Shown: piece after piece, positions 1 to 9,852 of the stretch
Numbering within the stretch: position 1 is the stretch's first letter
How the letters are laid out: each line of letters begins with the position of its first letter
Origin: Coptodactyla brooksi
Lineage: Eukaryota > Arthropoda > Insecta > Coleoptera > Scarabaeidae
Length of the DNA stretch: 20,864 nt
Reading direction: 5' to 3'
NCBI GenBank assembly: GCA_033557675.1
Contig: JAWQRM010000632.1
Span: forward strand, 1 to 20,864
The notes under the pieces: model-generated
What the model was told of the DNA's origin: nothing
Seen by the model: only the letters and a program-made list of their open reading frames with translations
Database searches by the model: none
Position numbers and translations under genes: made by a program

Positions 1-300
1 GTTAGTCCGTGGTCGCTGAGAAACTCGTGCGGAGATCATCGCTTCCTCATTGAGCTTCGCTCGAGTTTTATTAATAAATTCGAGACTGTCAATAATCTCT
101 TCCAGTTTAGGGAGCGCTTGCTTTATGCCATTATTGACACTGCGTTGTATCAGTACTGCCGCCCTCATGGTAGCGATGAGGATCCTTGCTTGTGCGAGTT
201 TCTCCCCCTCTTCATCTTGTGGTATTCTCTGTTCGGGCTGTGGTTCTTCGGTGTTTCGGCTTTGAGCAATGGTGTTTGTTCCGTTTTGTTCGTCTTTAAA
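1..300 (-). other. Open frame running off the left edge, possibly retrotransposon ORF1-like
   Basis: The - strand is open without a stop from about 330 down to base 1, over 100 codons. The first in-frame ATG is at 168. The product is rich in Glu, Gln, Lys and Arg: an acidic stretch (EEPQPEQRIPQDEEGEKL) is followed by alternating hydrophobic and charged residues (MRAAVLIQRSVNNGIKQALP, then EEIIDSLEFINKTRAKLNEE) that look helical or coiled coil. It lies directly downstream, on the same strand, of a non-LTR reverse transcriptase fragment. ORF1-type proteins of insect non-LTR elements often have such an N-terminal helix, but no zinc knuckle or other diagnostic motif is visible inside the window. 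The upstream part of the frame overlaps the gustatory-receptor-like fragment at 289-347 in another reading frame. I do not recognise the protein with confidence. Confidence 0.35.
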
Positions 301-347
301 CAGCAATAGCCTGTAAAGCTGTTATACATAAAAATTGGTTCACATGC
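289..347 (-). pseudogene. Inverted 59-bp copy of the gustatory receptor 5' coding sequence
   Basis: Read on the - strand, 347 down to 289 matches 1342-1400 of the gustatory receptor gene at 56 of 59 bases. The differences fall opposite 1377, 1380 and 1397. It encodes ACEPIFMYNSFTGYCCLKT, against ACEPIFMYNSFIGYCCLKM in the gene, so two of the three changes alter an amino acid. The match stops sharply on both sides and no further receptor coding sequence adjoins it. This is a fragment only, either a relic of a receptor paralogue or filler DNA copied from the gene 1 kb away. Confidence 0.85.
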
Positions 348-362
348 ACTGAATTCTTCTCC

Positions 363-839
363 TCTTCATTTTCTCAATGGAGATACACGAATAGACCTTT
401 TCGCTAATGCTTTCAGAAGATCGTCTATATAGATGTTAAACAGTAGCGGTCCCAGGTTGGAACCCCTTGGCACACCCGAGGTAGTAACGAAGTCATAAGA
501 AGAGAAGCCATTGTACATTACATTGCATACTCGCCCGATGAGGGATTCTAATAACCTTAAGAAGGTTGAAGATGTGCAATTTTTTCAATTGGATCTCATG
601 ATCGACGATATCAAGGGCTTTTGTAAAGTCAGTATAACCGACATCCACTTAGCCTTCATCATCTACAACTCCCGCGATGTATTGCACCAAAACAGCTACG
701 TTAGTCACTGTCGATCGTCTCCTTACGAATCCATGTTGGAAAGGGAAAATATTGGACTTATGCTGCCCATAATGCGGGTGTAGTTGACTCGTTCAAACAC
801 GTTTGAAAAGTTGGAAAGAAGACTGATCGGTCCAAAAGG
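363..839 (-). mobile_element. Non-LTR retrotransposon reverse transcriptase fragment (jockey/CR1-like), broken
   Basis: The - strand encodes successive reverse transcriptase blocks. PFGPISLLSNFSNVFERV starts at 839, corresponding to the usual YRPISLLSNFSKVFE block. QHGFVRRRSTVTNVAVLVQY follows from 738, then YTDFTKALDIVDHEIQLKKL (the first catalytic Asp region), then SGVPRGSNLGPLLF and YIDD near 481-420. YIDD stands where the catalytic YADD box is expected. The copy is dead: the frame shifts between the first two blocks, there is an in-frame TAA shortly before YTDF, and the frame ends at a stop soon after YIDD, so thumb and endonuclease parts are missing. The block wording fits jockey/CR1-type elements; the exact clade is uncertain. 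Confidence 0.85.
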
Positions 840-1308
840 TAGTAGTAGATATAACCAAAGTAAATATTATGTACAGTGGATTAGCAAATGAATGTCTTGC
901 ATCTTTTATGACAAAACTGGGAACTTAAAGGGAAGAGATCTCATAATCCCTATCAATTATAAATATAGAAAATATAGTACAGATTACAATTTAAATAAAT
1001 GAAAAAAAGTGTAACTACGATAAAGAAAAAATATAATGCCGGATAGCGTGAATCATGTTGAATCAAAATGTTAGTTATTTACTTCACTGATGTATGAACA
1101 CTATGTAATTATTCTGACTTTGCTTAATACCCCTAATAAAAATGTTATTAGGTATAATATTCAGTAGCCTTTGAGTAAACATTGTGTTAGCAAACACTTA
1201 GAGCGCAATCGACATAATTTAGACATTATTGGAATTTACTCATCTTGCAATTATATTCGTCAATATACCTCAATATAATTGCGGGCTTCACTTCTTCTTC
1301 ACATAACT
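840..1308. other. AT-rich intergenic stretch, 5' flank of the gustatory receptor
   Basis: No coding frame, repeat or RNA gene is recognisable between the retrotransposon fragment and the receptor start codon. The frame of the receptor stays open upstream to a TTG at 1279, but the first ATG is at 1309. Any promoter for the receptor should lie here; no motif is clear enough to call. Confidence 0.5.
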
Positions 1309-3633
1309 ATGTCTCAGTTTGCTGAAAACTGCATAATATGCGCATGTGAACCAATTTTTATGTATAACAGCTTTATAGGTTATTGCTGTTTAAAGATGAA
1401 GTGTAAACATACCCCCACAAAGAACAAATTCATCATAAGAATATCAAAGGGCAAGATGTTCATTTCCACATTATATTGTCTCATACTTTTACTGGATATT
1501 GGTAATCAACTTTACGGTAACTTAGCAATTCGACATGTGTTGACAGTTGACGATGTCACTTATTTGGTGTCTGATACTTTACTTGCTATGTCGTTGCTTT
1601 TAGTATTGTTCAGTTTATCTAATATCGGAAATAGACTAGATAGTTTCAGAGGTTTAATTGCCTTAATAAATTCTAGAAGGGCATACGGAGTACGAACTGT
1701 TTTCAATCGAAAAACGATTATAAATTTACGAACTCGAAGTAGAATTTATGTGTATACACAAATAACGGTTTCCATAGTCTATGGTATGTTTTTAAGTAGA
1801 CGTATAATCCACATTGCAGCAGCTTATAATTACATTGGCCTTGCATTCTACTGTACTTACGAATTTCGTATTTACACATTATTCTTCAGGAGAATAAATA
1901 ATGTTATGTCTTACCATGTTGCACAAGCAATAAAACGAAACCAGAAATACGATAATAGATATGACTCAAACTTCCTTCTGCCAATCTTGCATAAACTGGG
2001 AAAATATCACACCGCCCTCTACTTCAATTTAAAAAGGTACAACCTGTTCACAAGAGCTATGCTTAGCAGTGCGATACTGAACGCTATTTGTTTACTGGTT
2101 GCAAATGGATATATCTTCGTCAAAACTTGTGTTGGCTCTGTTATATCAATTACAAATAAGGACTTCTGGTCTATGACGTACTTAATGACAGCAGCAGCAT
2201 GTGCGCTATTACATGGAATACTTAATGCTGAAAAGCTGGCTAAGTCTGTGAGTAAATTTAGAAATGTGTATTTAAATATTCATGACTAGAATGCTCGTGC
2301 TAATCAAAAAGTAAAATCAATTAAATATAATAATCTTATATACAGAAATCATCAAGCGATTGTCTAGAAATTTGTCATTTTTTAGACAACATTATGAATT
2401 CTGTTTTTTTTTCAACTTGAGGATCTACGAATTTATTCTTTTTTCATTCTAGATCAATCTAATTAAATATATTTACTCATCCACATATCCGTGCGGATGT
2501 ATCCATCAATTGAAACGAAACAGGCAATATTTTATAATGGAGTGGACGCAGAGTTTCAGATTTAAAAAAGTTGGTAAACGATTATGTATATCAAAATACT
2601 GCAAAGTTCTTACGAGCTATTTATTTTTTATGAGCTATTACCATCACACAGGACGATTAATTTAACGATATACTGCTCGTGGTTAAAATAAAATTGGAGC
2701 AAGCAATACGCACAAAGCTTTGGCTGACACATTTTTTCCACCCTTCTATACAGTAAATCATTCGCCAACAAACATTCTTGCCAAGGCTTAATGAAATTGG
2801 TGGAAACACAGCAAAAGATAATAATAACAACATTTATTTACTAAATGTTTATTTACTAACCTTATTTAAATTTACCTTAAACTTACTTGCCAACCCAATA
2901 TACTGTATTATACGGAATTCCGATAATTCAAGTTTCATCAAATTCTGACTAGTAGCTCTATTTTTCTTTTCAATAAACAGTTTTAGCAGAACAAACGCCC
3001 CTGGCATAAAAAAGTTGCAATGTCGAAAACCAACATCGAAGCAAATTTTAAATATAAGATACACCGCATTGATTCCGTTATATTGACCCCTTACATATCC
3101 AGGAAGCAATTACCTAGAGTTTATCTATTAAACATAAAATCTACATCATTCCACCTGAAATAAGAAAGTGGATATCTACTTCCGGTCCAATCAGAAGTAG
3201 GCGAAATTATTTCAAATTGATGGTTATGTCGAAACGATTGCGTACTAAATATCAAAGGTAACCTCTAACTCAATTCATTTTCAGAACGAAAAACTACTAA
3301 CTTACCTTATTACTTGTCCTATTAGTGAGTTAAATCCAACTGAAGCCACTCAAGTACGCAAAGAAGATAACGCATTATAGTATTACGCAATAATAGTCTT
3401 ATCCTATTCTAGATCGAAAATATTTTAATAATTTTGCGGTCGCAAAAACCAACGTTATCAGGATGGAGTATGTTTCCTATTAATGCGAGCTTAATTGTAT
3501 CAGTAAGTAGAGAAATATAAATATGATTCATAAACTATACAATAGTATGTATAACTATTTATTTTAGGTTTGCAGTACAGTTGTAACTTATGTGTTAGTA
3601 ATTCTTCAATTCCAACCTGTTTGGAAAGAATAA
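1309..3633 (+). CDS. Insect gustatory receptor (7tm_7 family), complete, 4 exons
   Basis: Exons 1309-2247, 3285-3353, 3413-3502 and 3568-3633 join to a 387-aa protein. All three introns are phase 0 with GT/AG ends: donors GTGAGT, GTACGC, GTAAGT and acceptors TTTTCAG, TTCTAG, TTTTAG. Three phase-0 introns near the C-terminus are typical of insect gustatory receptors. Seven hydrophobic spans are visible, roughly at residues 50-68, 86-105, 147-165, 168-190, 249-271, 286-304 and 345-381. The last ends in TYVLVILQF (residues 373-381), the TYhhhhhQF signature of the family, preceded by GWSMFPINASLIVS. Family members are ligand-gated cation channels of chemosensory neurons with an intracellular N-terminus; the ligand here cannot be inferred. 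Start chosen at ATG 1309 (MSQFAENC); the upstream in-frame TTG is unlikely in a eukaryote. Length is normal for the family. Intron 1 is 1,037 nt, introns 2 and 3 are 59 and 65 nt. Confidence 0.93.
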
Positions 3634-3719
3634 ACGAAATCAGACACTAGTATAAAGAAATATGTTTTTATCAGCATATATTGGTCAAAATTCCTTTGAA
3701 ATCTTCTTATGAAGATAGG

Positions 3720-3733
3720 AATAAAAATTTATT
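3720..3733. promoter_or_regulatory. Convergent poly(A) signals of the receptor and QTMAN genes
   Basis: AATAAA on the + strand at 3720-3725 lies 87 nt past the receptor stop (3633). TTTATT at 3728-3733 is AATAAA on the - strand, 100 nt past the QTMAN stop (3833). Another + strand AATAAA is at 3797-3802. The two genes converge with only 199 bp between stop codons, so their 3' UTRs probably overlap. Confidence 0.55.
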
Positions 3734-3832
3734 TAATGAATACTCTGATGAACATGTCAATTATGTAGAAACTGAAAGCGACCAAAGCAGGGAGAAAATA
3801 AATGCAAACCAGTACAGAGTAATGTGTTTTTA

Positions 3833-6800
3833 TTAGCTTTCAAGTACACTTAGAAACTTTGGTACCAGCTCTTCAACTGAAAACCGCTTAAGATCCATCT
3901 CCATTGATTTTCGAGCGTCAACTGCTTCCTGTGGATTGTTACAAAACTTACAGAGTTTTGAAAATAACTCTTCTTCATTTTGGTACAAGCATTCAGGTGG
4001 GTATATTTCAGGATACACCAGCCTTGTTGGTACCATAGGAAAACATGCTAAATAAGTCGCTTCTAACCTGCAAAGTAAAAAAGAAGATTATGACGCTTAA
4101 ATTAGTAAAACATTATAAAAACAAACTCACATTGCAACTCCGAAAAATTCATGGTCTGCAGTTGATATAACAACATGCCCTGTAGCCAAAGTATCCAAGT
4201 ACTCTTTTCTGTTTTGCATGTATCCGTAATTTAAAATTTCGTCAGCCAACACTTCTTTGGCCTTTGAAAATATGTCCGGTATTTCCGAATATTGCTCGCC
4301 GAGAACAGACACCACAAAACTTTTGCAAGATGCTTTCAGTCTAAACAGCACATTAAAAAAAGCTTGCGGATTTTTATCGTATTCCCAACGATGCGGCCAA
4401 ATTATATGAAGTGGAAATGGGCGTTCTTTTGGCTGTATAATTGGATAGGCTATTGGAAAGTACAAAACCATACATTTTGGCACTATCCTCTCCGCCATAT
4501 TGCCTGGTTTGAAATCAGGAATTAGTTTTAACGTTTTATTTATATTTATCAAAAACGTTTCTTTATTATAATTTGAATTAAAAATGACTACATCGGCAGC
4601 TAAACTAAAAGGAAAATAATATATACAATGATAGTTATCTATAACAGAATGGAACATTTCACATCATAAGAATAAATTACTATGGATGAAAACGATGCAG
4701 AAGTGGAAAATTACGGTCATACTAGAAATTTTAAACCACAAATTCACACCAATAAAGCAATTACTCAGCATTGCTGCACCTTAACTAATATGCAAACATA
4801 TACAGCTACAGACGTTGTAGAGATAAAATTTCTTATTGAACTTATACATATATCAATACGGTATACAAAAATCTGCTCATCTAAACCTCAAACAGTTCTT
4901 CCTCATCATCCTCATTGCGCTACATTATCTCTCAATTCAAAGGAAAGAACAAATTTTCATTTCAAACTAATGAACTTTCTATACACTCCATAAGCACTGC
5001 ATCACGGATGAACAGCTGATAGATCATATAAAAAACTGCCCATTTCGCGTACGTATGGCATCTAAATCTGATAAATGCAGCATTAAATTTGTACTGATTG
5101 AGCATTGGTATCTACTAAATGCATTTAACTTGGTATACAGTTAAATGTCATAGTGTATGTGGTAAACGTAACAACAGAAAATGATTAGGCAACGCCAACA
5201 TACTACGTACAAAAAGTATGCAATCCAGTCCACTATACTTGAAAAAATACTCCTGTAAAATATTCCTAATTTTCATCAGTGAAGTTGTTTTATGCAGTGT
5301 TCAACGAATTCATAGTGCTAATCATGCAAGAACAAAACAGAGATCATTTGTTCCTAAGAAAAATAAGGTTGCATTGCTAATATTCACGTTTTATTTCACA
5401 AACTTGTTTCACAAAAAAACGACATGATCATGGATTGTAATATTACAAAAGGTGGCACTAACATATTTCATAAATTGCCACAATTATACAACTGCTCGCT
5501 CAACTAGACTGTGACCAAGTCGCGTTTTTGTGGCATGCTAGACCACGGTAGTGTAAATGCCAAGGTTTTATTTATTTTATCCGATATTAACATAAACAGA
5601 AGAAAGTCTAGCCTATGATCTTATTGCTATCACAAAGACAAGACTAGAATCAAGTGCGCTAAGAATAGAATTAAAAGAAATTATTAGAGACACCTTATTT
5701 GATGATGAACCTCCAGGTCCTCCAACCATTTTAAATAAAAATGTTGTGCTTTTTGTTTACGGCAAAATGATCGCAAGACCAAAAATGTATGCTTAAATTG
5801 CACTTTGGTCGCCTCCCTAACATTTAGTTTTAAAAAATATATATAAAACTTGAAATGGTTGATATTATCAAAACATATTTTTGTTTTTTAAACAAAAATA
5901 TGTTTATATTGCACAAGAGATAAATACATATTTTATAACTATTTATAGTGTACTACTTATTCATAATTCTACCATTCCCCTAAGTATTATCTTCTCTACC
6001 TATAGAATAATGTTTGCATATTTTTAAGATTGGATAGTTTTTAATTACATTTTGTTTTTCACAGTGTAGCACAACCCAGTATATGTTGCATATAATTGAA
6101 AATTATGTGTGGATAGCAAAGGTTAAAAATGTTTTATAAAGGATTAATAAATACACATCATAATTTTATTGCATTATACGTAAAGTAGCTATAATTAAGC
6201 AAGTGATATATTATGATGTATAAGAACTATTAAGTTGATGTTTATGAAGTATTCATAGATGTCTATAAAATCTCAGTGCATAGCATCGAGATTGAATTGG
6301 CACAGCATCAATGAAAAGATTGGTATAACTTCGACAATTTGGGTTTCTAATCAGAATTCATTTTCAATTTTCAATTTTTTTTTTTTTGTTTGATCAATTG
6401 CAAATATTACAAAATTAACAGATTTTCTTTCAGTTGGTCGCAGTTTTCAGGGTTTCTTGTGTTTCAGCTAATACATTTCTGATTTCAATTATGGACGATT
6501 TCAATTTTATTTATATATTTCGAACAAAGATAAGTTAGCAAGCAGAAGCAGGAAATATTGCATTTTGTTTCTTTGGCATTACTCTTTGTCCCTACAGAGT
6601 TCTTCTCAAAAAGTCTGAATAAATAAAGCAATCTTAATTTAGATTTTAGAATTTTATCCCTTCAAAGTACTCCTCAAAAGACATACACTTGTGCCAGCGC
6701 TTTTCTCGATCTTTAAAGCACTTCTGGGACACAATTTTTAACATGGCCTTTAATCTCTTCAGCAAGTATTGGCAAAATTTTGTCCTTTTATGGTTTTGTT

Positions 6801-8905
6801 TATCTTCAAAACGTTGTTCTTTCATCTTCAGGAATAGTGACAAATCACAGGAAACCATATCCGATGTATACGGAAGCTGAGATATCATAATGGTATTGTT
6901 TTCGGCAAAAAATCCATGACCAAGTAGTGAATTATAAGCAGGTGCATTATCATGGTCCAATTGCTATGAGTTATTTCACTATAAATCCGGCCATTTTCTT
7001 CAGATTGCTTTACACAAATAGCACAGAACTTTAGGTACTAATCCTTATTGACCTGGTGGCAAGAACTCATGGTATATAGCGCTGTTGAAATTAAAGAAAA
7101 CAGTGAGCAGAACCTTCAGGAAACTTTCATTGTGACAATTGGACCTTAAGTTTCCACATAATATCCATATACCTATGTTTCATTACCAGTTATGACCAGT
7201 TGAAGCAGTTCTAGATAGTCGTTGACTTCATGAAGCAACTCCTGAGCAATGTCCATTTTTATTATTGCTGCCTCATGTCCAAAATATCCGAGAAAAATGC
7301 TTGGCAAGAGCCAAGTGATATACCAATATCCCTGCTAGAGAGTCAGTGATCGTCCATAATCATTGTCTTCACATATTCAATATTGTGATCAATTGTTGAC
7401 GTGCTGCAGCATCCAGAATGCTTGTCAACTTTAATGTTTTCACGGCCCTCTTGAAAATGTTTGCACTACTTCTAAATGCTTATTTTATTCATAGAAAGTT
7501 TGCCAAAAGCAACATTCAATATTTCTAATACAATACTGCGCTTTATTCTATTCTTAAAGGAACCAAAACATGTGTAACCTTCTCGACAATCAATAATAAA
7601 GTAAGCATCCAATAAGGCTACCAATGCCAACAAACGTTAGAAACAAGTGTACCGACACAACATCAAGAAATCGTAATAATTGGACTTATGCAGTCTGCAA
7701 AATTAAAAAATTCCACGCGTTTTATAGCAAACCTTGTATACAAAGCAGTTAGGATAAATAATGACATATGAAGTGAAGAAATCAGGAGATCATTGAAACA
7801 AAAGCACACAATACAGAAAAAGAAGTAATAACACAGTAATAGATTAAGAGGAAGACAAATCATCAAAGCAGAAACTAACACAAACACCAAAACCATACAA
7901 CAAATGTGAAGAGCTGAGGTGAGGAGTTTAAAAATAATCCACTAGCAGGGGATTTATTGATAGAGCAAGGAATATCGTCATAACACAAAACAAATATAGG
8001 ACAGTTAAGAACAAAAGAAGAAAGACTCCAAAAAGATGAAAGAAACGTTACACATCCACCTTGGAAGATAATATTAGCTCCATTGTAATGCAGCATAAAT
8101 TAATCCACTATATATAGTACAGGGCTTTCAGAAAAGTCCCATGTGATCAAATACAGAATTCCTATTCTAAGAATTTGTTTATCGTAGCTTGGTACTATTG
8201 TAATATTTATGTGTGTGTCACTAAAAAGTAACCAGATCATGACATTTCAAACATAGACGAACGTGAACTGAGTATTTTAATATTTTGAATTAGTCTTTGC
8301 AAATAAATATACAATTTTCGTGCACTTAAAATTAACTTTCTTATGCCTAATTTTCTCAATTGTGGCAGTTAGGGTATTTTATTTTAATCATTACCGTACT
8401 GCAAGGTTGCCTAGTTTGCTGCGGTTTCGTGGGACTTGGAGATTTCTGAAGGCCCTGTATAATATCTAGAGACAAAATGCTTACCAGGTAGTTATTTGAT
8501 TAATTTGATACTGTACATCTCTCTCTTTCATAACTTGCACTGGATAAACTAACTGATTTTCATGAAAATATACAACCTTCTTTAACACTTGGAGATCAGG
8601 TCTCAAGCCTAACAATTCAACCAAGTTTAAAACAGATGTGCAAAACAAAACTTTTTGATTCGTTACTTTTGGTATAATATACGCTACCATCAACCCTGAG
8701 CACCGTGCCTTCCAGTGCCATTTTTTCGCTCTAAGGCAAACAACTGTAGGATTCACTGTATCTAAAAAGCAAATTACAATTAATAAGTCTATTAACATTA
8801 ACGTGAGGAATTACGTTCAATTAATACGTCCATTAGTTGCTTATGAGATCCACCGTGAAATGGGTCAATAAATAGAACATTCTCACAATTATTACCACTT
8901 GTCAT
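3833..8905 (-). CDS. QTMAN: tRNA-queuosine alpha-mannosyltransferase (GTDC1), complete, 4 exons
   Basis: Exons on the - strand are 8905-8815, 8761-8485, 4604-4131 and 4067-3833, giving 358 aa. Splice sites are GT/AG and the phases join exactly: C+AT=His31, TG+T=Cys123, AT+G=Met281. Introns are 53, 3,880 and 63 nt. The enzyme transfers mannose from GDP-mannose to the queuosine at the wobble position of cytosolic tRNA-Asp. Seen motifs: HGGSHKQL (17-24), AKKWHW (42-47), HENQLVYP (97-104) and ADVVIFNS (126-133), all of the family's own N-terminal domain; WPHRWEYDKNP (192-202); and EFFGVAMLE (275-283), the E-x7-E motif of GT4-type retaining glycosyltransferases. Spacing between DVLIE and AKKWHW equals that of the vertebrate protein as I recall it. 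The vertebrate protein is about 100 aa longer owing to a low-complexity insert before WPHRW that is absent here. No stops or frameshifts, so the gene looks functional. Confidence 0.95.
4605..6594. other. QTMAN intron 2, downstream half, no gene recognised
   Basis: AT-rich intron sequence. Frames of up to about 100 codons occur, at 4682-4993 and 5218-5427 on +, but they have no recognisable domain, compositional bias or conserved motif and are taken as chance. The only structured element seen is the palindrome at 5871-5905. Confidence 0.5.
5871..5905. repeat. Perfect 16-bp inverted repeat
   Basis: Arms AAACATATTTTTGTTT (5871-5886) and its exact complement (5890-5905) surround a TTT loop. It sits inside QTMAN intron 2 in AT-rich sequence, with no neighbouring element that explains it. 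Confidence 0.8.
6595..7736 (-). mobile_element. Mariner element, decayed copy 1 (in QTMAN intron 2)
   Basis: The - strand carries the C-terminal third of a mariner transposase, 6960 down to 6646: DHDNAPAYNSLLGHGFF with the second catalytic Asp block, then QLPYTSDMVSCDLSLFLKMK (normally YSPDLAPCDFFLFPKLK), then CFKDREKRWHKC and FEEYFEGIKF before the stop. Upstream the frame is broken, but YHEFLPPGQ is readable. The third catalytic Asp is still present (VSCDL). Degenerate ends resembling terminal repeats start CAGAGTTC at 6595 and, inverted, CAAGGTTT at 7736, each next to TA, giving about 1.14 kb against the usual 1.3 kb. Ends are estimates. The same family is present at about 12445-13388 in the same orientation. 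Confidence 0.82.
7740..8117. other. QTMAN intron 2 between mariner and MITE, no gene recognised
   Basis: The - strand has two overlapping open frames (7896-7663, 8096-7875) rich in Leu, Phe, Cys and Ser. They reflect the A-rich + strand and show no recognisable domain. Nothing else is seen here. Confidence 0.45.
8120..8457. mobile_element. 338-bp MITE with TA target duplication, copy 1
   Basis: Terminal inverted repeats CAGGGCTTTCAGAAA (left) and CAGGGCCTTCAGAAA (right, complemented) bound 338 bp with no coding capacity. TA flanks both ends (8118-8119 and 8458-8459). TA duplication and CAGGG ends suit a non-autonomous Tc1/mariner-superfamily element. It lies in QTMAN intron 2 with its right end 23 bases from the GT of the exon 2 donor. 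The last part (about 8360-8457) is repeated at 9130-9233. Confidence 0.85.
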
Positions 8906-9029
8906 TTTCAGAACAAAAGCAACATCAAATACATATTACCTCGTAGAGGTTATGTTATGAATTATGTGGTAGCACAAGATGTCGCTGCATATATATTAAG
9001 CAACTTTTGAAATTATTTGAATTCATGTA

Positions 9030-9233
9030 ATTTCATTCATGTAATTATCAAACAAAATAATTATTTGCAAAACTACAAAATCACGTGGACGCTTTGAAGT
9101 TAAAAATGTACTTTTAGGTTAAGTTACGTCACTCTCAATTGTAGCAATTAGGGTGTTTTATTTTAATCATTACCATACTGCAAGTTTGGTTGCCTAATCG
9201 GTTGCAGTCATGTAGACATTTCTGAAAGCCCTG
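9030..9233. mobile_element. MITE copy 2, left end missing
   Basis: From about 9130 the sequence closely matches copy 1: CTCAATTGTAGCAATTAGGG and the following TTTTATTTTAATCATTACC are shared with one or two changes. It ends in TTTCTGAAAGCCCTG at 9233, followed by TA. Homology weakens to the left and no left terminal repeat is found before QTMAN exon 1, so this copy is truncated. It lies within 330 bp upstream of the QTMAN start codon and could contribute promoter or 5' UTR sequence. Confidence 0.75.
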
Positions 9234-9445
9234 TATATGCAACATATCTATTCATTGAACTCCATCCTGTTTAAATGAATAACAAAAACACTTATTAACA
9301 AAAACAAATCACCGCAGACAAAACATCAATACGCAAAATATTAACACTAACGTTTAGAGAGTTATTAGGCATTTATAGGTATTTGTTGCTTTCCAAGGCA
9401 AGCTTGAATATTTTGTCATTTAAGTTTGGAAACAAACTTTTTTGA

Positions 9446-9495
9446 CTACGTTTACGTTTTTGAAACTCAACTTGCAATGCTTCGCTGTAATCAGA
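9446..9495. repeat. Direct repeat, copy A (also at 9782-9836)
   Basis: TTTTTGAAACTCAACTTGCA and the following ATGCTTCGCTGTAATCAGA recur, diverged, as TTTCTGAAACTCAACTTGTA and ATACGTTGTTGTGATCAGA from 9792. The two copies flank the DDE transposase tail at 9559-9795, in the same orientation. They may be repeated non-coding sequence of that element or of a separate short repeat into which it inserted. Confidence 0.7.
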
Positions 9496-9558
9496 AAAAA
9501 AAGGCTCTTCTAGAAATAATTATGTAGGTAGAAATCTGAAAAAAGTTAACTATCGCTT

Positions 9559-9795
9559 ATGGTAAGTTCGCCCTACCTCGCACCAAGATTTTTTTGGGAC
9601 TTTATTCAAGATAGCACCTCTTTTGCAGACCCCTACAATGTCGCCATTCTAAGACAAAGGATAATTGATGCTTGTCGCGAAATACCGCAAAATATTGTGT
9701 TAAATTCGATATTAGGAGTAACTCGTAGGTGTCAGCTGTATATCCAACATAGTGGTTTTAAATTTGAACAATTTAAACGTTTTAAGCTTACATTT
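9559..9795 (+). pseudogene. DDE transposase C-terminal fragment (IS630/Tc1/mariner-like), copy 1
   Basis: The + strand encodes SSPYLAPRFFWDF, a decayed form of the SPDLTPLDFFLWG block that includes the third catalytic site, then LRQRIIDACREIPQN, then VTRRCQLYIQHSGFKFEQF, a decayed form of the RRCQLCIxxNGGxFEHL tail of this arthropod transposase type. The catalytic Asp of the first block is changed (PRFFWDF for PLDFFLW). The N-terminal three quarters are absent. About 100 bp of the tail is roughly 87% identical to the - strand of 17375-17475, which belongs to copy 2 of the same family. Confidence 0.75.
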
Positions 9796-9852
9796 CTGAA
9801 ACTCAACTTGTAATACGTTGTTGTGATCAGATAAAATGGCTGAAATGCTAAC

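Noticed and set aside
1279..1308. In-frame upstream extension of the gustatory receptor starting at TTG
   Set aside because: The codon at 1279 is TTG; a eukaryotic gene would start at the first ATG, 1309, which also gives a normal N-terminus for the family.
2849..3109. 86-codon - strand frame inside receptor intron 1, with a GTAAGT after IQYIGLA
   Set aside because: No recognisable domain and only one transmembrane-like stretch. A single good donor-like site in AT-rich DNA is weak evidence for a nested gene.
3651..3834. 60-codon + strand open frame without ATG between the receptor and QTMAN stops
   Set aside because: It lies in the probable receptor 3' UTR, has no homology I recognise, and such a length is expected by chance.
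4682..5427. Two + strand frames (103 and 69 codons) in QTMAN intron 2
   Set aside because: No motif, biased AT-rich composition, opposite strand to the host gene; taken as chance.
7663..8096. Hydrophobic - strand frames that look like transmembrane proteins
   Set aside because: The Leu/Phe/Ser/Cys richness follows from an A-rich + strand. There is no family signature, and the frames overlap out of phase.
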